Of a DNA stretch of 64,000 nt, positions 1-13,300 are shown in pieces. Source of the DNA: Meghimatium bilineatum (lineage: Eukaryota; Mollusca; Gastropoda; Stylommatophora; Philomycidae). The first letter of the stretch is position 1; each line of letters opens with the position of its first letter. The stretch lies in NCBI GenBank assembly GCA_034231615.1, contig CM067316.1, positions 23,769,791 through 23,833,790 on the forward strand, read 5' to 3'. The position numbers and the translations under genes are program-made. The notes beneath the pieces were generated by a model. The model was not told the DNA's origin. It ran no database searches and saw only the letters and a list, made by a program, of their open reading frames with translations.

Positions 1-61
1 ACTAAGAACAGGAAAGTCTAGCACAGAAATTTGAATCACAATTGATTTTATACTTTCATTA

Positions 62-1014
62 AATTACAATCATTCTTCTTCTTCTTCTTCTTTCTGTCCT
101 CATGTACCTTTCGGTGTTGAGGGGAGAGTGAGTGTACGGTCTTTTGCCCTTCTATTTGCCTCCTCTGCTGTTATATTTCCGAGTGTCTCTAATACACTAT
201 CTATCCACCTTTTACGAGGGCGTCCAATAGGTCTCCTGTTTTCGTATCGTTTGTTAAGTGATTTTTGGATAATACTTTGCTCTTTCTGTCTGGTTATGTG
301 GCCGTACCATTTAACTTGTTGTTTCTGTATGTATTCTATTGTTGGTTTGTTCCCTAATTGTTTCCTTAGTGCTTCATTCCTGATTTTGTCTCTCAAGCTA
401 AAACCAATCATACGTCTCACACATTTTATTTCAGTGGTGTTAATCTTATGTATTGTTCTAGAATCTAATGTCCAAGTTTGACACTGATAACACAATGTTG
501 GTAAGACAATGGTGTTGAAAAGCACTTTCTTTGTTTCTGGTGTAATATCTTTGTTTCTTAGTAAAGGTGTTAATTGACCAATGATCTGACAGGCCTTATT
601 ACATCTTGTGTTTATTTCTGCTTCTTGTTTGTTGTCATATCTCAATGTGCTGCCCAGATATTTGAATTCATCTACTTGTTTTAGTTGTTTATTATTTATC
701 TGTATGTTGATGTTCTCCTTTTCTCTTGCAATATTCATTACTTCTGTTTTGTCTATGTTGATTTTCATTCCAAATTGCTTGCCTGCTGTGTCTATTGTGT
801 TTAGGTGGTCTTGCAGGTTTTGAATGCTGTTGTGGAATAAAACCTGGTCATCTGCAAAAAGCAGTTCATTTGCTTCATTAGAATTTGCTGTTTTGTTTAT
901 ATGGTCCATGTATGTAATAAAAAGTAGTGGGGATAATACACATCCCTGCTTTACTCCTGTGCTAATCACAAAGTCCTCTGTGTAGCCTGCAGCTGTTCTT
1001 ATAGTAGCTGTTCA
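62..1014 (-). pseudogene. RTE-type LINE reverse transcriptase, 5'-truncated
   Basis: On the minus strand an open frame from 969 to 100 encodes the 3' half of a non-LTR reverse transcriptase. Motif B is STGVKQGCVLSPLLF near the start and the catalytic motif is LLFADDQ. A YLGST block follows, then a C-terminal block with KWYGHI and GRPRKRW, which is typical of RTE/BovB-like elements. The same frame continues upstream to about 1014 before a stop, so the copy is cut inside the RT domain and lacks endonuclease. After the stop come a GAA-rich run and AATGATTGTAA, which look like the LINE 3' tail. It is almost certainly non-functional. It lies just downstream of the last recognised host exon on the same strand. 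Confidence 0.88.
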
Positions 1015-1281
1015 TGACCATACTTGTTATCTTCTCCACCGATGTTTACATATTCACTTTGTAAACTTATTACTGCACTTATCTACTTTAGACACTTCTC
1101 TTATGATGTGATATAGAAATATCTTCCTCCAGGTGTAATCCAGAATGTGAATAGTTTTGTATATCTTATAATATTTTAATATAAACACAGCACTTTATCC
1201 TATTAGAATATACATCGGCCATCTTGAACTCAACTCAACAATTTACAATCATTACAATCATTAATATTAATAATTACTTAC

Positions 1282-1365
1282 TTGTGTATCTGTTATCTGC
1301 AGTTGTACAGGGTAATTTTGGACATTTGTTTCCATACCATTCAGTGGCAGGTAACTCCAGTTTCC
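1282..1365 (-). CDS. LolA-like gene exon 9 (last exon found)
   Basis: Minus-strand exon of 84 bp (28 codons), phase 0 at both ends. The acceptor reads TCTTTACAG and the donor CACAA|GTAAGT. It encodes GNWSYLPLNGMETNVQ followed by YPVQLQITDTQ. This corresponds to the PLRVEVEG block of the first domain copy. No stop codon is reached, so the coding sequence continues to the left of the window or through an exon I could not see. Confidence 0.75.
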
Positions 1366-4300
1366 CTGTAAAGATATATGTGTACAACAAATACAGTAAC
1401 TATATGGTGATGATGTAATCCCTTTAGCTATGAGCAGGTAGCTCTTTACAGCACATAGCCCTTCTGAAAAATGCAGAGGTGATACCCAACCATCTTTAAG
1501 GTTTGTTGTCTCAAATGAAGGCATAGTTTTGTTAGCGGATTTATAGATGCATGTTTAATCCCGAAGGTAGCCATTTCACTGAAGTATCTCATGTAGTATC
1601 CCTCAGAAGCTTGAAGTTCTGGGTTCAATCCACAGTTAGGACAAGGATTTTTGTCTTTCTGAGTTGCAAAAACAAATTCTTCCTGTACACATCATTGTGA
1701 CAGCTATGGCAAAGCTGCCTCTATTTCCACAGCCAAAAAGCCTCCCAGCACTCCTTAACAGAAAAATATACAGTAATGGCAGTTTTTTAGAAGTATTCCA
1801 TGATCATCATGCCCTGCAGTTGTATAGCATACCTCTGGGCCAACTAATTCATCATCCCTCTGTCAGATCTGTTGACCCATTTGTAATGCGGAAAGACATC
1901 TAGCATTCTATGTCACCTATGAGTCTGCAACAAAAGGACAAAGGTGCAATATACACTGGCCTGCATTTTTCATCATCCATGGGAACTATATGGCAGAAGA
2001 CAAAAGTAAGCTATCGAGACAAGACAAACAGTGATAATGATAATTTTCTTCCCTAGGTTATCAACCCTGACTTTTCTTAGTCGCCCTCTACAACATGTCT
2101 GTAAAGAAGACAATGGTCCTATTCTTTGTGCCTTGAACTAGAAGTCCAAACAACATTTGCCTCTTGGGTGATTTCAACTAACCTTACAGACCCTGTAAGC
2201 TACTGGAGATACAGATGACATTATTTTACCTGTGACCCACGCCGTCTGCAGTCACCTCCGTTATTATGCCCCGATTCCTCAGTACGTAATCACACAAAGT
2301 TAAGCTCATATGATGAAGAATTCTCGCCACACACAGCTAGGAATACATCACAGCCTAAAGGTCAAATTCCTTTACACATTATGATTGTAAGAAGGAGAAT
2401 GCCGGCTGATTTTGTCAAAGAAGTTCTGGAACGACTTTTGTGGATTTTCGATGTCATATTTTATTGTCAAATGTAGTACAGCCTGGCATGGTAAGTGATT
2501 GTTATGGAAGTAGTAATATCTACTTGTTTTAGTTGTTGTTATATTATAAAAATGTTCATTTATTCAATGAATAACACAAAAACAATATGCATCAGGGGTG
2601 CCATGTGTCAGCATGGAAAATAATTACGTTGTATGTCAGCCTTGGTCTAGTGTTGAACGGAAAGACATTGTAGGGTAGCCGGGGGCAATGATGCACATTT
2701 TTCACTTTTTTGCGCATTCTGACAAATAGACTTACGAGAAACCAAACTAGCAGCAGTGTGTAGCTTATCCATCCATCTAACAATTGTCAGAGTATTTACA
2801 ACATACAATCACGTTTAGTCCTTAAAATGAGATTTTAGGAACATGAGTAAAATCCCACTTTTGCCCCAATTTTTGGGGCAAACATGCGCAGGAAAAAACA
2901 ATTATGAAATCATGGGAAAATTGACGAAACCAGCAAAATAACAACGTCACTTCCTATCTTAACATAGCCAGTCATAGTGTGGGAAAATTATAGAGCACAA
3001 AGATTAGGCATAACTATCTTTATGTAACTTCCATACGAAAAAAATGAAAATACGTAAATATGACAAAAAAATGAATACAGAGAATGGGTGCTTAGATCCG
3101 TTTGAAACTATAACTGAATAGCGGAGAACGTGCATCTATGAATAGCGGAGAATATGCATCTATGAATGGCGGAGAACGTGCATCTATGAATAGCGGAGAA
3201 CGTGCACCTATGAATGGCGGAGATCGTGTATCTATGACCATCGGAGATTGTGCATCTATGAATAGCGGAGATCATGCATCTATGAATGGCGGAGATCGTG
3301 TATCTATGACCGGCGGAGATTGTGCATCTATGAATAGCGGAGAACGTGCATTTATGAATAGCTTAGAACATGCATCTATGACCGGCAAAGATAGTGCAAT
3401 TATATGACCGGCGGAGATTGTGCATCTATGACTGGCGGAGAACGTGCATCTATGAATAGCGGAGATCGTGCATCTATGAATAGCAGAGAACGTGCAACTA
3501 TGACCGGCAGAGATAGTACAATTATGACCGGCGGAGATCGTGTATCTATGACCGGCGGAGATTGTGCATCTATGAATATCGGAGAACGTGCATTTATGAA
3601 TAGCTTAGAACGTGCATCTATGACCGGCAAAGATAGTGCAATTATGACCGGCAGAGATTGTGCATCTATGACCGGCGGAGAACGTACATCTATGAATAGC
3701 GGAGATCGTGCATCTATGAATAGCGGAGAACATGCAACTATGACCGGCAGAGATAGTACAATTATGACCGGTGGAGATCGTGTATCTATGACCGGTGGAG
3801 ATTGTGCATCTATAACCAACGGAGAACATACATCTATGAATAGCGGGGAATGTGTATCTATGAATAGCGGAGATCGTGCATCTATGAATAGCGGAGAACG
3901 TGCATCTATGAATAGCAGGGAATGTTTATCTATGAATAGCAAATATTGTGCATTGGCAGAGGTCGTGCATCTATTATCTGTGGAGGTCGTACAACTATAT
4001 GATCCTTGAAGATTGTGCAGCTATAACTGACAGGGATCGTACATCTATGAATAGCGTAGAACGTGCATCCATGGATAGCGGAGGAATAGCAGAGATCGTG
4101 CATTTGTGAATAGGGGAGACTGTGCATCTATTATCGGCAGACATCGTACAACTATGACCCGTGGAGATTGTGCATCTATAGCAGTGACGGCTTCATTTTC
4201 AGTCAGCGGCTACATTTTCTCAATTTTCCAATTGTAATTCCTAAAAAGAAACATAACGTGACAATAAAATATTGGTTTAAATATTTGGTAACATGAGGGG

Positions 4301-7300
4301 GAAGTGACTGGGGCAAGCATGCACAGTGAGTCCGCAGCGCATGTTTGCCCCGTCAGTGTGTGCTTCGTTACCCCAAAATCGCAGTTCACAATTTTTATAA
4401 AATATTATGAAAACAAAAATTATCTTGACAAGGTAACATGCTTAATAACTTAACAGTACAATATAGTTTTCAGTTTAGATATGTAAAATAACATGACAGT
4501 AATGATAACAGAGGACAAAGAGTGAGAAGTGGAAAAAAAGTTAGATGGAGAACGTTAAAAAATGAATTTACCTCATGGCTAAAAAATGACCTGTCCTTGA
4601 CCGATGAAATTTCGTTGTGCGACAGAAGCGGATGTTAGCGTCTGGCGTAGCCACGTGGTTTGCGGGAAAAACCCATAGTTCCGGAAAAAAAACAACTGCA
4701 AATCTTTGCCCCCAGTGCATCTTTACCCCCGGCTACACTAAGTGATTTCTTCATGTTTTATTAGTTTGTTCAGTCCATATTCTATTAGTATGGATATTAA
4801 ACAACATATATACAACAGGAATAGGTATTTAGGAGGATTTTATCAATGTTGCCACACATTGCTCAAGTATTAGGCACATCAAGAAATTTTGTTTGTAATT
4901 CTTTTAATTGTCATTTTGAGATTTTCACAACTTGCTCACAATCATCATAAAAGAAATACAACAACAAAAAAAAACCTGATTATATGCATTAATCACTCCT
5001 TTATTTACATGTGCAAAAATAATTTTGATATCTTTACAAAAAAAAAAAAAGTTATTGCATTTACCAAATACTAACCAAAAATAGTGCACATTGTCACAAA
5101 ATAACCCAGGCCCGGGGAAGAAACTGTGTAATTTTAACCTGGAGTCCTAAAGGCTATATAAACATGTGGTAATTAATGCCTATCATTAAGATGCCAAACT
5201 GAGTGGCTCACGGTAAGAGCATACCTTAATGTAGCCAAAAATGACCACTAGCCCTGCTCCAATACCTAGATGAGACAACGAGAAAATTAAGCAAGCATGA
5301 AAAGTCATGGATGGTAAAAGCAGAGGACACATTTCTCAGAGTATGTAAATTGGAAGAAGTAGGAGGATAAGGATGTGAATGGGTAGAGGTGGATAAAGAT
5401 AAAGTCTCTAATATAGTAAAGTGTGTATCGGGAATAGACTGATATCAGGACAGAGGTGAAAGTGCAAGAATTTGTCCAGCAATACTCAAAACCACAAGAC
5501 ACAATCATTTACACAGATGGTTGTAACAGAGAATTTAAAAAGTACGGATGGGTTTTGTTGCCTGCAGGAATTGCAGAAATGTGCTTGAGAAATTGTCTGC
5601 TCCACTAACATACTAAGCATGAAAATGGGGATAGAAGCAGTGACAGCAGCACTCATTTTGCTGGTGACTTTAATACTAACTCATTCAGTGATACTTTCCC
5701 ACAGTATGTTTTGCAAGATAGGAAGGTGCATGTTAAGAAAGAAATCGGTCACATAACTGAATAACTCGGTTAGACAAAGTACTACATGGATATATTGCCC
5801 TGGTCATGTAGGGGTTAGAGGTACCAAAAGAGCAGACTCATTGGTGGGCATTGTTGTAGTTGGTGACACAGTAATGAAAAGCGATATGGCCAACTTAATA
5901 AAGACGGTAATGACAGTAACTCTACTACAGGGTGAAGAAGACAATGCTGGAGGTGATAATGTACATGTACAAAGGATAACAGAATTAGGGTGACCATGTG
6001 TGAGGGGAGGAAAGTGGTGTCCTATCTGAAAGATCATATAATCAGCATGTGACTGGGATGTCTGCATACTCTTTGGATGTCTGCTGGAACAGAGAGCTGA
6101 GAATTTATTGGAATCTTTCATGTGCTGGTTTGTAATCAGGAAGTAAAAAATATACTTACACTAAAGCTGAAAAGAGAATTATAAAGGATTCATGCTGTTT
6201 ATACATTCATTCCAAGATTAAGGAGACAACATGGAAATGGAATGGGTACTTGATCAGAAAATAAGCCAAAGATATAGTTAGAAGATCAATGATGAAGATC
6301 TTTGACAAAGAAGATCTGCAGGGAAAAAATGACAAGATAGACCTAGGAACATACGGAGAAGAAATACCATAAAGAATTGAGAGGGATGATAATCACATAA
6401 AATGAGGCTGAGATTATATCCAATGACAAAGACAAATGGAAAATCCTTGTCTGTGACATATACACCCAAGAATGCATATACACCTTAAAGACCCATGGGA
6501 TTGATTGATTTAAAGAAATCATAAAATAGAAGGTTTTTGAAATCAATTTTTAGATAAAGTTGAGTATCAAACATAATTTTACAATTTCAAGTATAGTGTA
6601 CAGCAGTGCAGTGTTCAACAAGCAAATTACAATCAAGTATTTTCATATTAGAGATGATGATAACAAAATGCAGCATTTGATCTAGATCAATATTACACAA
6701 ATAAATGAACATTCAAACAAGCTGTAAGTAGGATCTCCTCAAAGCTGTCAACTTATTTTTTCATAAATCCGTATTTTTTACAATTTATATCCGTATTTTC
6801 TGTGCAGGAATTTAAATATCTAGGGAGCATTTTTACAGCAGATGGAAGATTGGACAGAGAGCTCGAAACAAGAATTAAAAAAGCCAACTACGTAAATTTT
6901 GAACTTGCACAAATTTTGACTTTGAGGAGATCCTACTTACAGCTTGTTTGAATGTTCATTTATTTGTGTAATATTGATCTAGATCAAATGCTGCATTTTG
7001 TTATCATCATCTCTAATATGTTATCATCATCATCTCTAATACTTGATTGTAATTTGCTTGTTGAACACTGCACTGCTGTACACTATACTTGTAAAAGTAT
7101 GTTTGATACTTAACTTTATCTAAAAATTGATCTCAAAAACCTAATATTTTATAATTTCTTTAAATCAATCAATCCCATGGGTCTTTAAGGTGTATATGCA
7201 TTCTTGGGTGCATAGGTCACAGACAAGGTCATTTCTATCAATTTGTCTGTCATCTGGCTTATTTTCTGATAAAAGTACCCATTTCATTTCCATGTTATCT

Positions 7301-10300
7301 CCTTAATCTTGGAATGAATGTATAAACAAACAGCATGAATCATTTACAATTCTCTTTTCAGTTTTAGTGTAAGTATATTTCTTATTTCCTGATTTCTCTT
7401 GTGCGAGTCATACATTCATATAATTTTGAGATTTCAGACTCTACTTGGTTTCAAATATTGGGACCAGTTTCCACCTTTTCAATATAATAGTAGATTTGTA
7501 AAAAGCTCAATTGTATCTGGGCACAACACAGACCTTTAAATAATTGCCCAGGCAAAGCATAAAGATGTAAACTATATGCTTGAAGATCATCTGCGAAGAT
7601 GAAAACAGCCTTCTTCTTATCTTTAGTTAGTTAGTTAGTTAGTCGTCGGATCATCATCACTGCAAACTGGACACATCCATAGTTGCTCCGATCTCTCCTT
7701 GAGTGTATCCGCCATCACACTTCTGCTGACAGTACCGGTCCTATGCTGGTTGACCATCATTCTTCTGCGCCCTACAAAATGTTCACCTCTAGCAACACCG
7801 CATTTCAATCCCTTGCGATCCATTGCCCCATCGCCCTTTGCCACAATCGCACACGATGCCAGTTGATCCGCTCTTTCATTGCCTCGAACGCCCACATGTC
7901 CCGGCACGAAAATAAATGTAACCGCTTTCAAGCTCGCATTTCTCAAGGCCTCAATCCACTGTTCGCGAACGAGACCCACTTGTACCTTCTTAATCATACT
8001 CATAGAGTCACTCAAGATCTTCTTATCTTTGTTGTAAACTACCATAAAACATATTTTAGCTCATATGGATTTCAATCTCAAAAAGAATCTATGCAGATGT
8101 AATTGAATGAATGAAGAAGATTAAGGGTCTGCCAGTTTAAAAGGATCAGAGTATTCACTTCACTTTAGTCAGGTTTTCTTAATATTTATGGTAGCCCCTC
8201 TCAGCAAGTAGTCTGCAAAATGTATCGCTCCAGAGCTTGTAACTTCATAACTCAAGAGTTAATCTCCAGGGGTCTCTAACAAAAGTGCACTTGTGAACTA
8301 GGTGTTGTGGCCTAATTTTAACCACCAACCTCATTAACAAACAGCACATTGCTTAAATCACTTGATTACAGAAGAATGATACAAACAAAAAAGGATAAAC
8401 ATTTGTATTTCTCTATGCTTGCAGAAGGTTTGAAGATCTCACCAGAAACACACAAGACCAACCAACAGCATCAACAAATAATTAATAGATGGCACGTCTA
8501 TACAGTGAGACTTTCCTCGTGAGAATGCCTAACTACACTTTATATGTACTAAAATAACATTTTACCCCCCTCCTGAGTTGCAGGCTTCTCAAAACATTGC
8601 ACACAGCAGCTGAGTTTTCTGGAAATGAAATACAGCTCTAGAGAAACTACCAACATAAAGGAATTCACAAAGGAGTTCTATTGCTCGTAATTACTTGGAA
8701 TCAAAACAAGCACAAATTCTGTATGCGCATGTGTCTGAGAGATAGAAAGAAAGAGAAACTTACTGCTAAGAAGGCATATTCAAAAGTGGCGTTTATCTTG
8801 ACAGCTTGAACTACATAATCTGGTATGATTGCATTGAAGATATCACATGGCATCCCTCTAACTATTCGCTGTGAATAAATAATGGATCACAAATTTAGAT
8901 TATATTTTTATATAGACCTATAACAAGGTGATGTTCAATGGTGTACATTTTATGATAATTAGTTAAATACAGGAATATATAGCTGTAGCTATTTTTATAT
9001 ATATATTTTTTTATTTTGTGTGTGTGTGTGTGCGTGCGTGTGTGTGTAGTGTCCAGCTCTGTGACGGCCAAGGTACGGAGTTCGATCCACGGAGTACGGA
9101 GTTTGATCAAAGTACAATTTTGATTCCCACCAAAGACTTTTGTGCATCCGGACCGTTCAGAAAGCACTGGGAAACTACTGAATATATGTATATTGCCTAG
9201 AAAATCACTACAGCCAATAGATGCTGGGTTGATAGCCACGTCCATATATATAGTATTGTCAGTGTATAATATATATATATATATATAGTATTTTTGGCTA
9301 TAATGATTTTTCAAGGCAACATTTCACATTTAATATGTTTACATTGCTTTCTCAATAGTCCAAATGTCTTTTTCTGCAATGTAATCAGGTACCTTGGTTG
9401 ACTGAGATGCACTCTGTACCTCTTAGTTACAGATCTGGACAAACAAAATATCTATCTATGTTCTTTCAGCATCAAATACAGTGCATAGGGCAGAAACCAG
9501 AGATCTTCATTCAGTTCAAGTGATGTGATGCTACTGTGTATAATTCTTGCATGTTATTGAGACCCATAGACTTTGATGGTTGTTCTGCAAAGAGTCTCTC
9601 TTGTCCTCTTTTTCTTTTGCGATCTGGCACCCATTATGCTTGTAGTGTCAGTCTGTTTTCATTCATTCTAAGTATATGCTCAATATAAGTCCATCATTTT
9701 CTTATTATTATTGTAGAAACATATTTCTGTTTGGTGTCTTCTCTTACTTGCTTATTTGAGTTGAATTCTTCCCAACCTTCTTCTTCTTCAGTGTTTATTC
9801 ACTCAAACTTCCGCTGGATCTCTTGTAGCATGACAATAGTCCTACAAGATTTTCAGCAGTATGCAGTCCAGAGAATGGAAATGCATTGTGTCATCGTTCT
9901 ATCTGGACCAATGGCCTGACTCATCCATTTTCTGCAGATAATTCTTCTGAACTAATATCTAAGAATTTAAGACATTTATTTTCAAACAAATTCAATTTCT
10001 TCATCAGTGCCTTTGTCATTTTCCAACTTTTGCAACTGTATGTCAACATGGATTTCACATTAGAGTTGAACAGTCACAGTTTGGTATATTTACTTATTGT
10101 TTTTGATTTCCTGATGTTTGCTAGGTTGCTGAACGCATTTGATGTCAATGAAATTCTGGTAGAAATATCTTTTGCTGTACCTATATCTAGTGTCATTTTG
10201 CTCCATAAATAGGAAAAGTTATCAACTGTTTGAATTGTTTCTCCTTTGAGATGATTTTAAAGTTACAGTTATTAAAAATAGTTAGCCAGATATTCACTGC

Positions 10301-13300
10301 TACTGGTTACTAATTCTGGTTATTGAACTAATTTTATAGCATACTTCACAGACCCATATATGATCAGTTGTTCACTTTAGATGTCAAAGAGTATGCATGC
10401 TGAATGTTCCTATGCTCACTGCTACTCTCCTTCCCTCAAAATACAAATAATGTTCACACTTTATTTGATTAAAAATTCCATCAATCTCAGTATACAATTG
10501 TATATTGTAAAATCTAATGAACAAATTGAACAATTAATGTTTTACCCCAGTTAAACATTGTTAATTGGCTCAGTGGTACAGTGGTTAGTGGTTCCACATA
10601 AACTAAACTCACTCAAACTTGTTCATAGTTTAAATGCTGACCATCTACATTGCAATGATGGTACAATTGGATGCATTAGTTCGTTAGTTTGTTCCTTTCA
10701 TGCCACAGGTGGCACAAAAGGCATAGGTTTTATTCTCCATGCGTTGCAGGCCGCTTGTTGCAATTTTAGTTCTTGTATTGACTTGCAAACCACTGCTTCC
10801 CTTTCTTTAAGTATGATGTTTTTTAGTGTAGTTTTTGGTTTTCGTTTTCTTTTCCCATACGGTGTCCACATGAGTGCTTGTTGGTTCAATCTATTTTCAT
10901 CAAGTCTTAGGATGTGTCTCAGATAGTTCCATCTATGTTTTCTTATGACATTTCACATGCAGTCTTGGCTTATTTTATCTTTTAGATCACTATTTGAGAC
11001 AAAGTCACTCCATTTTATATTCAACAGTTTTCTGAGACATTTCCTTTTGAAACTGTTAAATTTTTTATCTATATAAAATTGATCTATTTTAATGAATTAG
11101 TAGTGCCTAAAAATTCAACAATAGTTGAATAGCAATGTCCTATAAAATAAAGTTTCAACTATCTTACAATTAAAATATGTACCTGTCCAGTGTAAGTATA
11201 ATTAGTATTCAGAAAAAAGAACCCATTTGGGTCTCGAATGTCAACAACAAGTGACCCATTAAAGCGGAATCTAACGACATCTGAATCACCATCTGTGTCT
11301 GCTATTTCAATACTCTGAACAGTACATCCAGAACTGTGATCAATTATGTAACGCAAACCTGCAAGGGAAACAAATGTTATGTTTAAAAATGTTTCAGTAT
11401 TTCATACAACTCAAATGGTTTAAGCATGATGATCCTATTGTTGCATGAATTCAATGGAAGAGTATATGAAAACAAAGATTGTTATGTGTAAGTAAAAGAA
11501 TTAGTTCTCTAGCACAGCTTGCCTACTAACAATATGGTTACAGATGATCACCATTCAGTGGAATTGGTAAAAACACAGAACTTATTAGTTACTACATTGA
11601 AGTTTGATATGTAGGGCCATTGGCACAAATAAAACAGTAACACAATCCATTTCTGTTCTCTGGGCTACTACCTGCTGGAAATCTAGTAGGATCATTGTCC
11701 TGCTACAAGAGAGATCTGGTGGAAGTTTGAGAACAAATGCAAAAAAAAAAAAACACTCATGGCATTGCATACAGATCATCATCATCATCATCATCATCTG
11801 CCGTCTCCGCAATGAAGGTTGGCTACAACAGATCTCCAACATCCCGTCTTTGGTCTTGGTGGTGCACTCTGCTAGACTGTAACCTTTCCATCTTGTGATG
11901 TTACTCTCCCATTTGTATCTCTGCTTACTTCTTGCTCGCTTCCCTTTGACTTTACCCTCAAGTAAGGTCTTCAATAAGGTGTCATGTCTTTTAATGTGTC
12001 CAAAATATTTTATTTGCCTGACCTTTATTTCTCTTAGTAGTTCTTTCTTCATATTAAGTGTTTTTAGAACCTCTTTGTTTGTTTTCTTCTCTTTCCATGA
12101 TGTTCTCCCTAATCTTCTATATACCTAATAGATTATGTTTGCCAGGGCTCAAAAGGGTAAAAAAAGAATATCAAGTGTGATCTTCCATGATCTACCATGC
12201 ATGTTGTAAGAAGCAACAAAGGAGTTTTACCAATTGTATTGTCCCATATCATTTATCAACAAAGATCCAGAAGCCATGCTGAAATAGAATGTGTTGGACA
12301 GATGAGTGCAGATATTGCTTCTACACTGTAAATCATGACAACACACATCATTCATTAACGAACACAGAAGATTCTTTGATACACATCCTACTGTTCTGCA
12401 GAAGTTTGAGAATAAATATAAAAGAAGAAAAGTAAGCTTAAGCAAGATAACATTAGACCTACTTACCTGTGTTAAAATCATGTATTTCAGTTATTGTACT
12501 AGCAGTTGTTCCATCTGGTGCTACTATTTTTCTAGTATCCTCTCTTAATAATTTATAATCTTCATCATACCAAATCTGAAATAAAGGGATGTTACAGTTG
12601 AAAGGTTGTGTGGCATTGTATTATAGCTGCTTTTAAAAATAAATGTAATCTTGACTTACATGACACATGGATGCTCCCATGAATATACGCTATTAGGGAC
12701 CCGTCGACATAACGAAGTTACCTGTTGGTATGCCCCAAATCTTCAGTGCGGAATTACAAGAAGTAAAGCTAACATGACGCAGAATTCACACCACATGAAG
12801 CTAGGAATACATCAATCTAAAGGTAAAATTCCTTTACACATTATGATTATAAGAACTAAGATGCCTGCTCATGTCAACGAAAGTCTGGAATGAATTTCGT
12901 CAATTTTTACGCCATATTTGATTCAAGTGTTTTTGGATTATGTTCCAACGGAGATGACTTCTTGAGAATTACAATTGTTATAAAAATAGCATTAAAAAAG
13001 TACTTTCAGAGAATATATCCAGACATTTCATTGATTCATATATGACCAGCATATTGTATATAATTAGGATTGTGTCTGATTGAAATTGCTTAAGATCAAA
13101 TGGATTGCGTAACATGGAATGTGACCATCGTGGTAAGTAATATATACATGTTTTAGCTGTTGTTTTTGTGTGTTGTTATATTATATTATGAGAGGAGATG
13201 GCTACCGCCCTCATTTGCAGAGCCTGTGAAATGTGAGATCGCTAACATCTCACACCCCTACGGCATTAATAAATGCTATGGGTTACGTTACTTTTTTTAT

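Larger units (their letters stand above)
2215..5180 (+). repeat. 1.2-kb dispersed repeat, copy 1, interrupted by a DNA transposon
   Basis: The flanks 2215-2670 and 4741-5180 are together colinear with 12650-13880. Shared blocks include AGCTAGGAATACATCA, TTCCTTTACACATTATGATT, TTCATTTATTCA and ACAACAGGAATAGGTATTTA. One frame of the second half faintly recalls the helix-turn-helix start of a Tc1-like transposase (RRILSMLPHIAQVLGTSRN), but frames are broken and I do not assign a function. Copy 1 holds an extra 2066 bp (2673-4738). Confidence 0.8.

Noticed and set aside
1267..1524. 85-codon single-exon gene
   Set aside because: Only 1282-1365 is supported by splice sites and by phase with the LolA-like gene; the rest is intron.
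3138..4009. Possible repeat-protein gene of 89 and 201 codons
   Set aside because: The frame exists because the 24-bp unit is a multiple of three. It is broken between the two ORFs, the opposite strand is equally open, and it lies inside a transposon.
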